Source of the DNA: Aestuariivivens marinum
GTDB lineage: Bacteria > Bacteroidota > Bacteroidia > Flavobacteriales > Flavobacteriaceae
DNA length: 64,000 bases
NCBI RefSeq assembly: GCF_022662175.1
Contig: NZ_JAKMCR010000002.1
Location: 310,001 to 374,000 of the forward strand
Direction: 5' to 3'
Under the pieces are notes generated by a model that saw only the letters and a list, made by a program, of their open reading frames with translations, was not told the DNA's origin and made no database searches. Made by a program: the position numbers and the translations under genes. Every line of letters starts with the position of its first letter. Positions within the stretch are counted from its first letter, which is position 1. This document shows, in pieces, positions 18,576-27,576 of the stretch.

Positions 18576-19217
18576 CTATACTATCTGCCTAATAAGGTCT
18601 TTAATCTCACTTAACATCATGGCTGTGGCACCCCAAACCACGTGTCCATTCAATAAAAATGCTGGCACTTCAACTGCAACACTATAAGATGTTTTTACTT
18701 TTCTGGTGATCAACATATTATTGTCCAAAAAATCTTGCAGGTCAACTTCAATAACTGCCTTTACCTCATCTTCCTGTTTTTTAAAAACTGGGGGGTGATA
18801 TACAATTCCCAAAAATGGAAAAACGTAAAAATTACTTGGAGGTATGTAAACTTGGGATAATTCACGCAAAATTTTAATCTCATGCATAGGCACTCCTATT
18901 TCTTCAAAAGTTTCACGTATAGCAGCATGTTGTAACGATTTATCCTGAGGCTCCAATTTCCCTCCTGGAAACCCTATTTGTGCCGAATGCACCCCATTAT
19001 AGGTGTTTCTGAGTATCAATACAAACTTGGTTTGCTCTTCTTTATTTGGATAAAACAATGCAACTACTCCTGCGTGTTTTGCTTGCTTTATGGCTTCACT
19101 CTGCAATTTGAGAAGTTCGCGCCTAAACGGTGGCACCATTTTAAAATGTGACGACTCGGCTGGTAGCGGTATATTTTTTATTTTTGAAAGCGATTTTAAA
19201 AATTCATCAAATTTCAT
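18576..19217 (-). CDS. NUDIX hydrolase, CoA pyrophosphatase family (NudL-like)
   Basis: A 213-residue NUDIX enzyme. The NUDIX box runs from GGKLEPQ through REtfEEIGV with the expected spacing and both metal-binding glutamates. The length and the preceding LRNTYNGVHSAQIGFPGGK block identify the NudL/YeaB CoA-pyrophosphatase group, which cleaves CoA to phosphopantetheine and adenosine 3',5'-bisphosphate. Only 4 bases separate its start codon from that of the divergent isomerase gene, so its promoter must lie inside that gene. Confidence 0.9.
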   Translation of the reverse strand: MKFDEFLKSLSKIKNIPLPAESSHFKMVPPFRRELLKLQSEAIKQAKHAGVVALFYPNKEEQTKFVLILRNTYNGVHSAQIGFPGGKLEPQDKSLQHAAIRETFEEIGVPMHEIKILRELSQVYIPPSNFYVFPFLGIVYHPPVFKKQEDEVKAVIEVDLQDFLDNNMLITRKVKTSYSVAVEVPAFLLNGHVVWGATAMMLSEIKDLIRQIV

Positions 19218-19221
19218 CTAC

Positions 19222-19935
19222 ATGCGTCTTGCTATATTAATCTGTTCTTGTCTTTTAGTTCTGAATTGTGAAGATAAACAATCTAAAAAAAATACGAAAC
19301 CACAACCCCCTTCTGTAATAACAGAACAAAATAATGAAAAAATAACTACTCCTGAACCCGATAGCAAACTGAAGAGCAGCCTTCCGAAATTAGACACAAA
19401 AAATGCTATGGAATTCTTTTTACATTATGAAAAAGAACATAAAGAAAATAAAGTACGAATGACCACCGATTTTGGTGTCATTGACATTTTATTGTTTGAA
19501 GAGACCAAATTCCACCGAGCAAACTTTATCTTTTTAACCAAGCAAAAGTATTTTAATGGCACACAATTTTACAGAGTTATCGATAATTTTATGGTTCAGG
19601 CTGGTAATAGCGATGATAAAAAGACAGCCAGAAAGCGTAAAAGGATTGGCAGATACTTGCTTCCTAAAGATACTAATAGAGGATTTAAACATGATAGAGG
19701 AGTTATTTCCATGCCTAGCAGTGAAATAGACAACCCTCACAAACTAGCCTCGCCTTACGAGTTTTTTATTGTGCAACAACAGGGTGGCGCCCATTATTTA
19801 GATGGTGATTATACCATTTTTGGCAAGGTAATTAATGGTATGGATGTGGTTGACAAAATAGCCGCGGTTGATACTGACGAAGCCGATTGGCCGCTTAAGA
19901 ATATTTATATTAAAAACGTAGAGATTATTGAGTAG
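19222..19935 (+). CDS. Cyclophilin-type peptidylprolyl isomerase lipoprotein
   Basis: A 237-residue protein starting at ATG 19222, which gives a lipoprotein signal peptide (MRLAILICSCLLVLNC). A longer frame opens at 19090 but lies antisense in the NUDIX gene and would bury the signal peptide. After a low-complexity linker, the cyclophilin domain covers about residues 85-237, including FYRVIDNFMVQAG and FFIVQQQGG. It should catalyse proline isomerisation in the periplasm or on the membrane surface. Its promoter must lie within the divergent NUDIX gene. Confidence 0.9.
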   Translation: MRLAILICSCLLVLNCEDKQSKKNTKPQPPSVITEQNNEKITTPEPDSKLKSSLPKLDTKNAMEFFLHYEKEHKENKVRMTTDFGVIDILLFEETKFHRANFIFLTKQKYFNGTQFYRVIDNFMVQAGNSDDKKTARKRKRIGRYLLPKDTNRGFKHDRGVISMPSSEIDNPHKLASPYEFFIVQQQGGAHYLDGDYTIFGKVINGMDVVDKIAAVDTDEADWPLKNIYIKNVEIIE

Positions 19936-19994
19936 TGTTCAGTATGAGTTGGCAGTCTTCAAAGATACAAAACATAAACTTTGAACTTTAAACC

Positions 19995-20594
19995 TTATTT
20001 ATAAATAGAAGGCAAGGCAATTTTAAATTTTACTGCAAGTAACCTAACTGTAATAACCACAATGCCTGAAATAACAAAAACAAGATTATTACCAATCGGA
20101 AGCTCCCGTAACAAAAAATAAGTGAGCCCTCCCAAAATACAGGCTGTTGCATAAATTTCCTTTCTAAAAATAACGGGTATTTCATTGCATAAAATATCCC
20201 TAATAACACCTCCAAAACTAGCTGTCATAGTTCCCAGAGCAATACATATAATAGGGTGTAAACCTATATTCACCCCCTTTTCTATACCAACTACAGTATA
20301 CAAGCCTATACCAATGGTATCAAACAAAAACAATGAGGTTCGCAAGTAATTAATCTTACTTCTAAACACAATAGCAAATACTGCTGAAACCATAATGACA
20401 TAGGTAAAGGTCATATCTTTCATCCAACTCACAGGCGTTGCACCAATTAGCAAATCGCGTAATGTTCCCCCACCAACAGCCGTAACAAACGCAATAATTA
20501 AAATACCAAACAAGTCCATTTTCTTATTGATAGCTACTAATACCCCTGAAATGGCAAAGGCTATGGTTCCTAAAATATCTATGGTGTAGAACAT
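19995..20594 (-). CDS. Trimeric intracellular cation (TRIC) channel family protein
   Basis: A 199-residue membrane protein of about seven helices with two homologous halves, each carrying a glycine-rich motif (GGGTLRDLLIG and SFGGVIRDIL). This is the UPF0126/YicG family, shown in other bacteria to be potassium-permeable TRIC channels. The ion specificity here is inferred. It is transcribed toward the isomerase gene. The 59-base gap between them contains an AGTTGGCAGT-type short repeat. Confidence 0.9.
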   Translation of the reverse strand: MFYTIDILGTIAFAISGVLVAINKKMDLFGILIIAFVTAVGGGTLRDLLIGATPVSWMKDMTFTYVIMVSAVFAIVFRSKINYLRTSLFLFDTIGIGLYTVVGIEKGVNIGLHPIICIALGTMTASFGGVIRDILCNEIPVIFRKEIYATACILGGLTYFLLRELPIGNNLVFVISGIVVITVRLLAVKFKIALPSIYK

Positions 20595-20674
20595 ATGCTT
20601 TTTTATGAGATTCCAAAATAAACTAAGGGTAAGTAATCAACACTATTTTTTCTACTCAAATAGCGGCTCTCTAC

Positions 20675-21394
20675 TTACATACTTTGCGTGTAATAATTAT
20701 AATCTTTTAAAATAACATCAATAAATTCAATATCGGTTTTTTGTTTTATATCTTTTATATTAACAACCTCTACAAGTTTATTCCTCAATTTTATAAGCGT
20801 TGAATAATCTTTTGCCAGCTTAGCAGCCGTAAAAGTATCCTTGATAATACGTGCATCGTTATCACTTAATCTAATCACATTAGGATAAGTGGGCACATAA
20901 TCTAATTTTAATTCTTCCAAAATGGTATGACTAATGTTTACTTTATCTTTCAAAGCTATAACTGCCGTTCCTGCTGCCATGTCTCCTAAACGTTGTTGTT
21001 TTTTATTGAATAGAATCACAAAAAAACCGATACCAAAGACATAGATATCTACAATTCTAAAAAACCAGCGTATTACATAATCAGCTAAAGACGCCTGGTA
21101 GCCATCTATTTTCACCACACGTATCTTTAAGACCCGTTTGCCAATAGTTTGTCCATCTAAAAGGGATTCCAATGCTAACGTATAGAACATAACCGGAAAG
21201 CTCAAGACCGTATTTATGGCGATTTGTGACCATTCATCCATGTTATCAAAAGCTCCGAATGTCCAATTTAAAACGAGCATATAGCCTATTTTAATGGCGG
21301 TATCGATTACAAAAGCTAACAGTCGTTCTCCTGCTCCTGCCGCAGTGAACATTATTTTTACATTTTGGGTCGTGTTAATTTGTAACTCTGACAT
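20675..21394 (-). CDS. RDD family membrane protein
   Basis: A 239-residue protein. The N-terminal 150 residues form an RDD domain with the signature Arg-Asp-Asp equivalents spread over three membrane helices (LLAFVIDTAIK, DGQTIGKRVLKIRVV, QRLGDMAAGTAV). The C-terminal 80 residues are soluble and helical. The gene diverges from the SpoIIM-DUF4129-DUF4350-MoxR-DUF58 operon, and the association of RDD proteins with that cluster in Bacteroidota supports a shared job. The -7 box TATTTTTG (minus strand, 21419-21412) is the first element of a dispersed repeat. Confidence 0.85.
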   Translation of the reverse strand: MSELQINTTQNVKIMFTAAGAGERLLAFVIDTAIKIGYMLVLNWTFGAFDNMDEWSQIAINTVLSFPVMFYTLALESLLDGQTIGKRVLKIRVVKIDGYQASLADYVIRWFFRIVDIYVFGIGFFVILFNKKQQRLGDMAAGTAVIALKDKVNISHTILEELKLDYVPTYPNVIRLSDNDARIIKDTFTAAKLAKDYSTLIKLRNKLVEVVNIKDIKQKTDIEFIDVILKDYNYYTQSM

Positions 21395-21411
21395 TTTATA
21401 TTTTAATTTAT

Positions 21412-21538
21412 CAAAAATACATGAATTTATTCATTTGAAAATTTAGAAAAAGTAAATGAATAAATTACATGGATTAACGAAAGAGGTTACTGAAGTAGGA
21501 CTAAATTTTGTAATTTTTTGATACAAAATTTAGTTTCT
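21412..21538. repeat. Dispersed intergenic repeat, copy B, with perfect 13-bp inverted arms
   Basis: Aligns end to end with 18423-18548. Besides the inverted AAATGAATAAATT-type arms, it holds ACTAAATTTTGTA (21500-21512) and its perfect complement at 21522-21534, separated by 9 bases. It fills most of the divergent gap between the RDD and SpoIIM genes. Confidence 0.7.
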
Positions 21539-21552
21539 CACAGAAGAAAAAT

Positions 21553-22542
21553 ATGAGGGAAGTTTCATTCATCAAACAAAATAAGGAAAAATGGTTGAGT
21601 TTTGAAAAGGCCATTTTTAATAATGACTTTAAAGATCCCGACGAGCTAGCTTCGCAATACATTCATTTAATAAACGATTTGGCTTATGCCCAGACCTTTT
21701 ACCCAAAAAGTAGGGTTATCGATTATTTGAATCAATTAGCCTCAAAGGCCTTTCAAAAAATATACAAAACCAAACGGGAAAACACCAATCGTTTTGTCGC
21801 TTTTTGGAAAACCGAAGTTCCACTCATTTGTTATCAGTATCGTAAATTTATCTACATTGCATTCATCATATTTTTTGCATTTACATTTATTGGGGCTATT
21901 TCTGCTGCAAACGATGGTGAATTTGTACGTTCTATTTTAGGAGATGACTATGTAAACATGTCCTTGGAGAATATTGAAAAGGGTGACCCTGTGGCAGTTT
22001 ATAAAAGCGGAAGCAATTGGGGAAGCTTTATCGGAATTACCATAAATAACCTTCGTGTTGGTATTATCGCATTTATATTAGGTGCCTTTGGTGGCCTTGG
22101 TACACTGTACATTATGTTCAATAACTGTATTATGCTAGGGTCTTTTCAATATTTCTTTTATGAAAAAGGCGTATTTTGGGAAAGTGTCCGTGGCATTTGG
22201 ATACACGGATCTATGGAAATTTTCGCTATAGTTATAGAATGTGCTGCAGGTTTAATATTAGGAGCCAGCATTTTGTTCCCCGGCACACATTCCAGATATG
22301 TTTCCTTTAAGCAAGGTGCTAAAACAGGTGTGAAAATTCTAATAAGCACGTTTCCTTTTACATTTTCAGCAGGATTTTTAGAAGGTTTTATCACTAGGTA
22401 TTCCAACATTATGCCGCATTGGCTATCGGTTGGTATCATTTTAATTACTTTGGCTATAATTAGTTATTACTATTTGGTCTATCCGTTTAAGGTTCAAAAG
22501 GAAATTACCAAAACGCCCATTTTAAGCCCTAAGATTATTTGA
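21553..22542 (+). CDS. SpoIIM-like (DUF95) membrane protein
   Basis: A 329-residue protein with a soluble helical N-terminal part (about 1-95) and five or six membrane helices. The glycine-rich motifs (FILGAFGGLGT, ASILFPGTHS, SAGFLEGFITRY) are typical of the stage II sporulation protein M family. The organism group does not sporulate, and the homologue belongs to a MoxR cluster, so a role in cell-envelope assembly or protein maturation is inferred. Its stop overlaps the next start (TTGA). Confidence 0.87.
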   Translation: MREVSFIKQNKEKWLSFEKAIFNNDFKDPDELASQYIHLINDLAYAQTFYPKSRVIDYLNQLASKAFQKIYKTKRENTNRFVAFWKTEVPLICYQYRKFIYIAFIIFFAFTFIGAISAANDGEFVRSILGDDYVNMSLENIEKGDPVAVYKSGSNWGSFIGITINNLRVGIIAFILGAFGGLGTLYIMFNNCIMLGSFQYFFYEKGVFWESVRGIWIHGSMEIFAIVIECAAGLILGASILFPGTHSRYVSFKQGAKTGVKILISTFPFTFSAGFLEGFITRYSNIMPHWLSVGIILITLAIISYYYLVYPFKVQKEITKTPILSPKII

Positions 22543-23264
22543 AAACAGCTAGGTTATATCGTTTTGTTTTATTGTTTTTAGTGGCTTTGCTTCACTTTAA
22601 TGTTTTTGGCTCTACTTATTTTCAAGAGCCACAACAGATTAGAAGCTTTGACACTAATTTTAAAGACCGTTATTCCAGTAGAAAATATAATTACGAAGGC
22701 AAAAAAGTAATTAATGAAACACCTTCTGGCTCGGGTAATTATGAAGATTATAAAAATGAAAACCCTAATATTAGGGAAAGGGACAACAGTGATACTTTTT
22801 CAATAAACTTAGGCCCCTTTAGTTGGCTTTTTTACCTAGCCCTAATTCTTGCCTTGGTTTATCTCGTCTATATTTTACTGAATGAAGGTGGAACCGGATT
22901 ATTTTCAAAAGGACAAAACAGAAAACTTAACCATCATGAGAACATAACCGCTAAAAACATTGAAAACACCGATATCGATGCCCTAATAACACATGCAGAA
23001 AACAATAACGATTTTAGATTGGCCATTCGGTATTATTATTTATTGGTATTAAAAACGCTAAGCCTAAAAAACCATATAAAATTTGAAGACGATAAAACCA
23101 ACGGCGATTATTTAAATGAAATTAGCGAGAAACCATTCAGTAATACCTTTGCTTATACCTCCTACCTTTACAGCTATATCTGGTATGGCAAATTTCCTCT
23201 AGACAATGTTGATTACGATAAGGCCAAACACAATTTTGTAACCCTATTAAACCAAGTGAAATAA
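22539..23264 (+). CDS. DUF4129 domain protein of a MoxR cluster
   Basis: A 241-residue protein with an N-terminal signal peptide, a membrane helix near residues 93-113 (FSWLFYLALILALVYLVYILL region) and a C-terminal DUF4129 domain with the LAIRYYYLLVLKTLS segment. The TTG start at 22539 overlaps the upstream stop by 4 bases, and the stop overlaps the next start by 1 base, so translation is tightly coupled. The family is known only by its association with MoxR ATPases and DUF58 proteins. Confidence 0.85.
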   Translation: MKTARLYRFVLLFLVALLHFNVFGSTYFQEPQQIRSFDTNFKDRYSSRKYNYEGKKVINETPSGSGNYEDYKNENPNIRERDNSDTFSINLGPFSWLFYLALILALVYLVYILLNEGGTGLFSKGQNRKLNHHENITAKNIENTDIDALITHAENNNDFRLAIRYYYLLVLKTLSLKNHIKFEDDKTNGDYLNEISEKPFSNTFAYTSYLYSYIWYGKFPLDNVDYDKAKHNFVTLLNQVK

Positions 23265-24469
23265 TGAAAAAAGTACTTCCCATAGGTCTTATCATTATTG
23301 GTTTAATTGTTGTCATTGCCATTACCCTTGGCATTAAATCCACCCGTAGCATTGATTGGGAAGAATCGTTTAACGAAAAAAGCAATAAACCTTATGGGGT
23401 AAGCGTGTTTTACAAAGAATTGCCCAAACTTTTTAAAAATCAAAAAATTAGAACGGTATATCATCAACCTGCTAGTTATTTAACAGCAAATAGGGAAGAT
23501 GGCTATGGTGACCATGTCGCCAAAGGTAGTTTCATAATTATAGGAAACTCTGATTATCTGGAAGATGATTCAGTTGACGAACTTCTTAATTTTGTTGGTG
23601 CTGGTAATACGCTTTTTATTTCAGATTATTATTTCTCACAAAAAATACACAACACACTAGATGTTTCTGTTGAATATATTAAAAACACAAAAGATAGCAT
23701 CTCTTATCATTACTTAAAACATATAGATGTTGATACAGTTAATATAGACAAAAATGAAGGTATTAATTATTTCTCCAGTTTCGACTCCATTAACTACAGT
23801 ATTTTAGGCCATACAAAAATAGATTCCAGTCTTGTAAATTTTATTGAAATCCCTTTTGGTAAAGGAAAAATCTATTTGCATACCGAACCTAAAGCATTTA
23901 CCAATTACAATCTTTTAAAAGAAGACCGTTACAAATATGTTGAAGGGTTAATTTCCTATTTACCAGAAAACAATATTTATTTTGATTCGTATACTAAAAT
24001 ACAAACGGGTTATAATGGTGATGTTGAAAAAGAATCGAATCTTAGTTGGTTTCTAGAACAGCTCTCCTTTAAATGGGCTTGGTACATGGCATTGATTTTT
24101 GGATTACTATTTATAATTTTTAATGCTAAACGTAGACAACGTATTATTAAAACCATTAAACCGCTACAAAATACAACGATAGATTTTGTAAAGACTATAT
24201 CTAATCTATATTACGAAACCCAAGACCACAAAAACCTGATTGATAAAAAAATAACTTATTTTCTAGAACGCCTAAGAGTTGATTTTAATATGGATACAAC
24301 AACTTTAGACAATAATTTTATAAAGAAGTTGGCCCTAAAAACCGGAAAGAAAAAAGACGACATCAAAAAACTTATAAATTACATAAATTGGTTACGTACA
24401 AAAAATGAGTTTTTTGAGACTAACCTCATGCAATTAAACAGGCTTATTGAAGCTTTTTACTTAAAATAA
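23264..24469 (+). CDS. DUF4350 domain protein of a MoxR cluster
   Basis: A 401-residue membrane protein. One N-terminal helix (about 5-25) and one near 268-288 enclose a large extracytoplasmic domain resembling the DUF4350 fold, which includes SFIIIGNSDYLEDDSVDELLNF. The C-terminal 110 residues are cytoplasmic and helical. It shares a base with the previous gene (TAATG) and is followed 2 bases later by moxR. Its function is unknown beyond that context. Confidence 0.82.
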   Translation: MKKVLPIGLIIIGLIVVIAITLGIKSTRSIDWEESFNEKSNKPYGVSVFYKELPKLFKNQKIRTVYHQPASYLTANREDGYGDHVAKGSFIIIGNSDYLEDDSVDELLNFVGAGNTLFISDYYFSQKIHNTLDVSVEYIKNTKDSISYHYLKHIDVDTVNIDKNEGINYFSSFDSINYSILGHTKIDSSLVNFIEIPFGKGKIYLHTEPKAFTNYNLLKEDRYKYVEGLISYLPENNIYFDSYTKIQTGYNGDVEKESNLSWFLEQLSFKWAWYMALIFGLLFIIFNAKRRQRIIKTIKPLQNTTIDFVKTISNLYYETQDHKNLIDKKITYFLERLRVDFNMDTTTLDNNFIKKLALKTGKKKDDIKKLINYINWLRTKNEFFETNLMQLNRLIEAFYLK

Positions 24470-24471
24470 CT

Positions 24472-25542
24472 ATGGACGAAAATAAAGAAGAACAAAACCA
24501 CCAAGACTTTAAACCAAAACCCGAAAGTGCTTTATCGTCAATAGAGAATAGTACACTTCAAGACAATAACGATTTACAGTTTAAAAGTCGGTTGGATTTA
24601 ACCGAACTGCAAACCAGTATTCAAAAAATAAAGCAGGAATTGGGTAAAGTAATCGTGGGACAAAAAGATATGGTCGATATGCTTATTGCCTCACTTTTAG
24701 CTAAAGGACATTCGCTTATAGAAGGCGTACCGGGTGTTGCCAAAACCATTACGGCAAAATTACTGGCCAAGTCCTTGAGTGTTGATTTTAGTAGAATCCA
24801 GTTTACACCAGATTTAATGCCCAGTGATATTTTGGGGACATCGGTTTTTAATTTAAAGGATTCAGATTTTGAGTTTAAAAAAGGCCCTATTTTTTCCAAC
24901 ATGGTTTTAATTGATGAAATAAACCGAGCTCCTGCTAAAACACAAGCCGCTTTATTTGAAGTTATGGAAGAGCATCAAATAACCATTGATGGACAGAAAT
25001 TTAAAATAGACCTTCCTTTTATGGTTTTAGCCACCCAGAACCCCGTAGAGCAGGAAGGCACCTATAGACTTCCCGAAGCCCAATTGGATCGTTTCTTGTT
25101 CAAAATAGATGTAGACTATCCCAATTTAGATGAAGAAATCGAAATTTTAGTTAGGGAGCACCAGCTAAAGGACTTAGAAAAAACAGATACGATTTCTCCA
25201 TTTTTAAAGGCCAAACAAATTTTGGAATACCAAAATCTGGTAGCACAAATTATTATAGAAGAACATTTGCTAAAATACATTGCCGAACTTATTGTGGCTA
25301 CACGTAACAATCCCTTTTTATATTTAGGAGCATCACCAAGGGCTTCCATTGCCATTTTAAAGGCCAGCAAAGCCTTCGCTGCAATGGGTGGACGTGATTT
25401 TGTAACTCCAGAAGATATTAAACGTGCTGCTATTCCTGTATTGCAACACCGTGTTATTGTAACGCCAGAACGTGAAATGGAAGGCGTAACAAGTAAGCAA
25501 ATCATTAAACAAATCATTGAAACGGTGGAGATACCACGTTAA
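24472..25542 (+). CDS. MoxR family AAA+ ATPase
   Basis: A 356-residue AAA+ protein. Walker A is EGVPGVAKT (about residues 84-92), Walker B is VLIDEINRAP (about 146-155), and sensor 1 is LATQNPVEQEGTYRLPEAQLDR. The first 40 residues are a polar extension. MoxR ATPases act as chaperones that insert cofactors or assemble complexes, usually with a von Willebrand or DUF58 partner, and here the DUF58 gene follows 86 bases later. The client is not evident. Confidence 0.93.
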   Translation: MDENKEEQNHQDFKPKPESALSSIENSTLQDNNDLQFKSRLDLTELQTSIQKIKQELGKVIVGQKDMVDMLIASLLAKGHSLIEGVPGVAKTITAKLLAKSLSVDFSRIQFTPDLMPSDILGTSVFNLKDSDFEFKKGPIFSNMVLIDEINRAPAKTQAALFEVMEEHQITIDGQKFKIDLPFMVLATQNPVEQEGTYRLPEAQLDRFLFKIDVDYPNLDEEIEILVREHQLKDLEKTDTISPFLKAKQILEYQNLVAQIIIEEHLLKYIAELIVATRNNPFLYLGASPRASIAILKASKAFAAMGGRDFVTPEDIKRAAIPVLQHRVIVTPEREMEGVTSKQIIKQIIETVEIPR

Positions 25543-25628
25543 CAGTTGGCAGTGTTCAGTAGGCAGTCGGAGTAAAAGCTAAAAAACCTAATACACAAAT
25601 ATTAACAAACAATCATTAACCAATAACA

Positions 25629-26960
25629 TTGAAACTACTTAAACCATTTTACATACAACCCCGTTTTTTCTATATTGGTATTGGTATCGTGGTTTTGTTT
25701 AGCTTAAGTTATTTTGTTCCGATATTGTTCAACATAGCACAAGTTTCTATACTAGTACTTATGGTGCTCTTCTTTCTGGATGTTCTCATTGTATTTTTAG
25801 GAAAACAGAAGATTGAAGCCCAAAGAATACTCCCAGATAAGTTTTCTAATGGCGATAATAATGCTGTGAGTATAACCATCACCAATAATTACCCGTTTAA
25901 AATTTATCTGGAAGTGATTGATGAAATCCCAGAACAGTTTCAAGTAAGGGATTTTAAGCTTAAAAAAGTCATAAGCCCCAGAAAAATAAAAACTATTAAA
26001 TACATTTTAAAACCCACCAAGCGTGGCGAATACCATTTTGGACATTTAAATATCTACGCAGCTTCCATACTAAATTTAGTAACCAAAAGATTTACTTTCG
26101 ACAGAGGTGCCATGGTACCCACCTATCCAAGTTTCAAACAGCTTAGAAAGTTTGAACTATTAAACATTAACAAAAATGCCATGGAACAAGGCATTAAAAA
26201 AATACGTCGGTTGGGACACACTATGGAATTTGAACAGATTAAAGATTATGTTTTGGGTGACGATTTAAGAACCATTAACTGGAAAGCAACCGCCAAGCGT
26301 AATCAGCTTATGGTTAATCAGTTTCAAGATGAGCGGTCGCAGCCTGTTTATTCCATTATCGACAAAGGCCGCGTTATGCAAATGCCCTTTAATGGTTTAA
26401 CATTATTGGATTATGCCATAAATGCTACTCTAGTTATTAGCAATATGGTATTAAAAAAACAAGATAAAGCGGGTATTATTGCCTTTTCAAAAAAAATAGA
26501 AAATCGTATAGTGGCTAAACGAAGGGCATCCCAAATGCAATTGATATTAGATGCACTGTACAACATTAATACTGATTTTTTTGAAAGTGACTTTGGACGC
26601 TTATATGCCGATATAAAACGAAACATACAGCACCGCAGCCTTATTTTACTATACACCAATTTTGAAACTTTAGATGGTTTGAACAGGCAGCTAGCCTACT
26701 TAAAAGGCATTTCAAAAAACCATCTTCTAGTAGTTGTTTTCTTTAAAAACACCGAACTAAGCAGGCTTATAAATGAAAAAGCCGAAACGGTACAAGAGGT
26801 TTATGATAAGGTTATTGCTGAAAAACTTGCCTTTGAAAAGCGTTTAATTGTGAATGAGTTAAAAAAATATGGCATCCATACCATCTTAACGACTCCCGAG
26901 GCTTTGACCATAGATACGATCAACAAATACCTTGAAATTAAGGCCAGAGGTTTATTGTAA
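25629..26960 (+). CDS. DUF58 domain protein, MoxR partner
   Basis: A 443-residue protein with two membrane helices near the N-terminus (about 13-30 and 35-58), a beta-rich periplasmic-type segment and the DUF58 signature GDDLRTINWKATAKRN (about residues 210-225). A C-terminal von Willebrand A-like part follows. The TTG at 25629 is the first start in this frame after a stop, and the encoded MKLLKPFYIQPRFFYIG fits homologues. The gap before it carries a short AGTTGGCAGTGTTCAGT repeat. Confidence 0.85.
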   Translation: MKLLKPFYIQPRFFYIGIGIVVLFSLSYFVPILFNIAQVSILVLMVLFFLDVLIVFLGKQKIEAQRILPDKFSNGDNNAVSITITNNYPFKIYLEVIDEIPEQFQVRDFKLKKVISPRKIKTIKYILKPTKRGEYHFGHLNIYAASILNLVTKRFTFDRGAMVPTYPSFKQLRKFELLNINKNAMEQGIKKIRRLGHTMEFEQIKDYVLGDDLRTINWKATAKRNQLMVNQFQDERSQPVYSIIDKGRVMQMPFNGLTLLDYAINATLVISNMVLKKQDKAGIIAFSKKIENRIVAKRRASQMQLILDALYNINTDFFESDFGRLYADIKRNIQHRSLILLYTNFETLDGLNRQLAYLKGISKNHLLVVVFFKNTELSRLINEKAETVQEVYDKVIAEKLAFEKRLIVNELKKYGIHTILTTPEALTIDTINKYLEIKARGLL

Positions 26961-27063
26961 AAAAATCAATGAACTCTGGCTAATGAACTTTCAAACTAAA
27001 AATTAACAAACTAAATGGTTTAACAGAAACAAACTTTCATAATCAAAAACGTCTTTTTTATTC

Positions 27064-27311
27064 TTAAATAAAATCAATCAACATAGAATTCATGCTTTCA
27101 TTATTGACATCATGAGACTTATTTAAAATATGCCTTTCAATCTTTAAAAGTACATAAGTAAATCCACAATAAGACGCATTGCCTTTTGTCTTGCGATATG
27201 TTTTTTAAAGCAGGCACTTTAGGTTTTACAATATAATCCTCGAACCTATACAATGGTGTTTTGGCTAAAGTCAATTCAATACACGTTAGGAAATCATACC
27301 GCTTAAATATT
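27064..27311 (-). pseudogene. Possible frameshifted coding remnant
   Basis: Two overlapping minus-strand frames look protein-like: LTLAKTPLYRFEDYIVKPKV upstream, and YVLLKIERHILNKSHDVNNE downstream in another frame, ending at a TAA at 27064. A single frameshift near 27200 would join them. There is no credible start. I do not recognise the family. The rest of the 26961-27576 gap shows nothing clear. Confidence 0.33.
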
Positions 27312-27576
27312 GGTCATATATATGAAAACCAAAAAAGCGTTTGCTTTAATATTCCAATAAATACATCGAAAGTTTAGATAGTATATTTGAAAATTAGCCG
27401 AAAAATGATTAAAATCTCTTCGTAAAGTTATTGTTTATTGGTTTCTAAGCCTAAATTATTTAAAAGTATCATTACGATATTTTTAAATATTCAACATATT
27501 TAATTTATAACAAATATCAGTTTTAATAAATTTTATTGATAGTTTTTATATCTTTACAGTCTAACATATAATAAAT

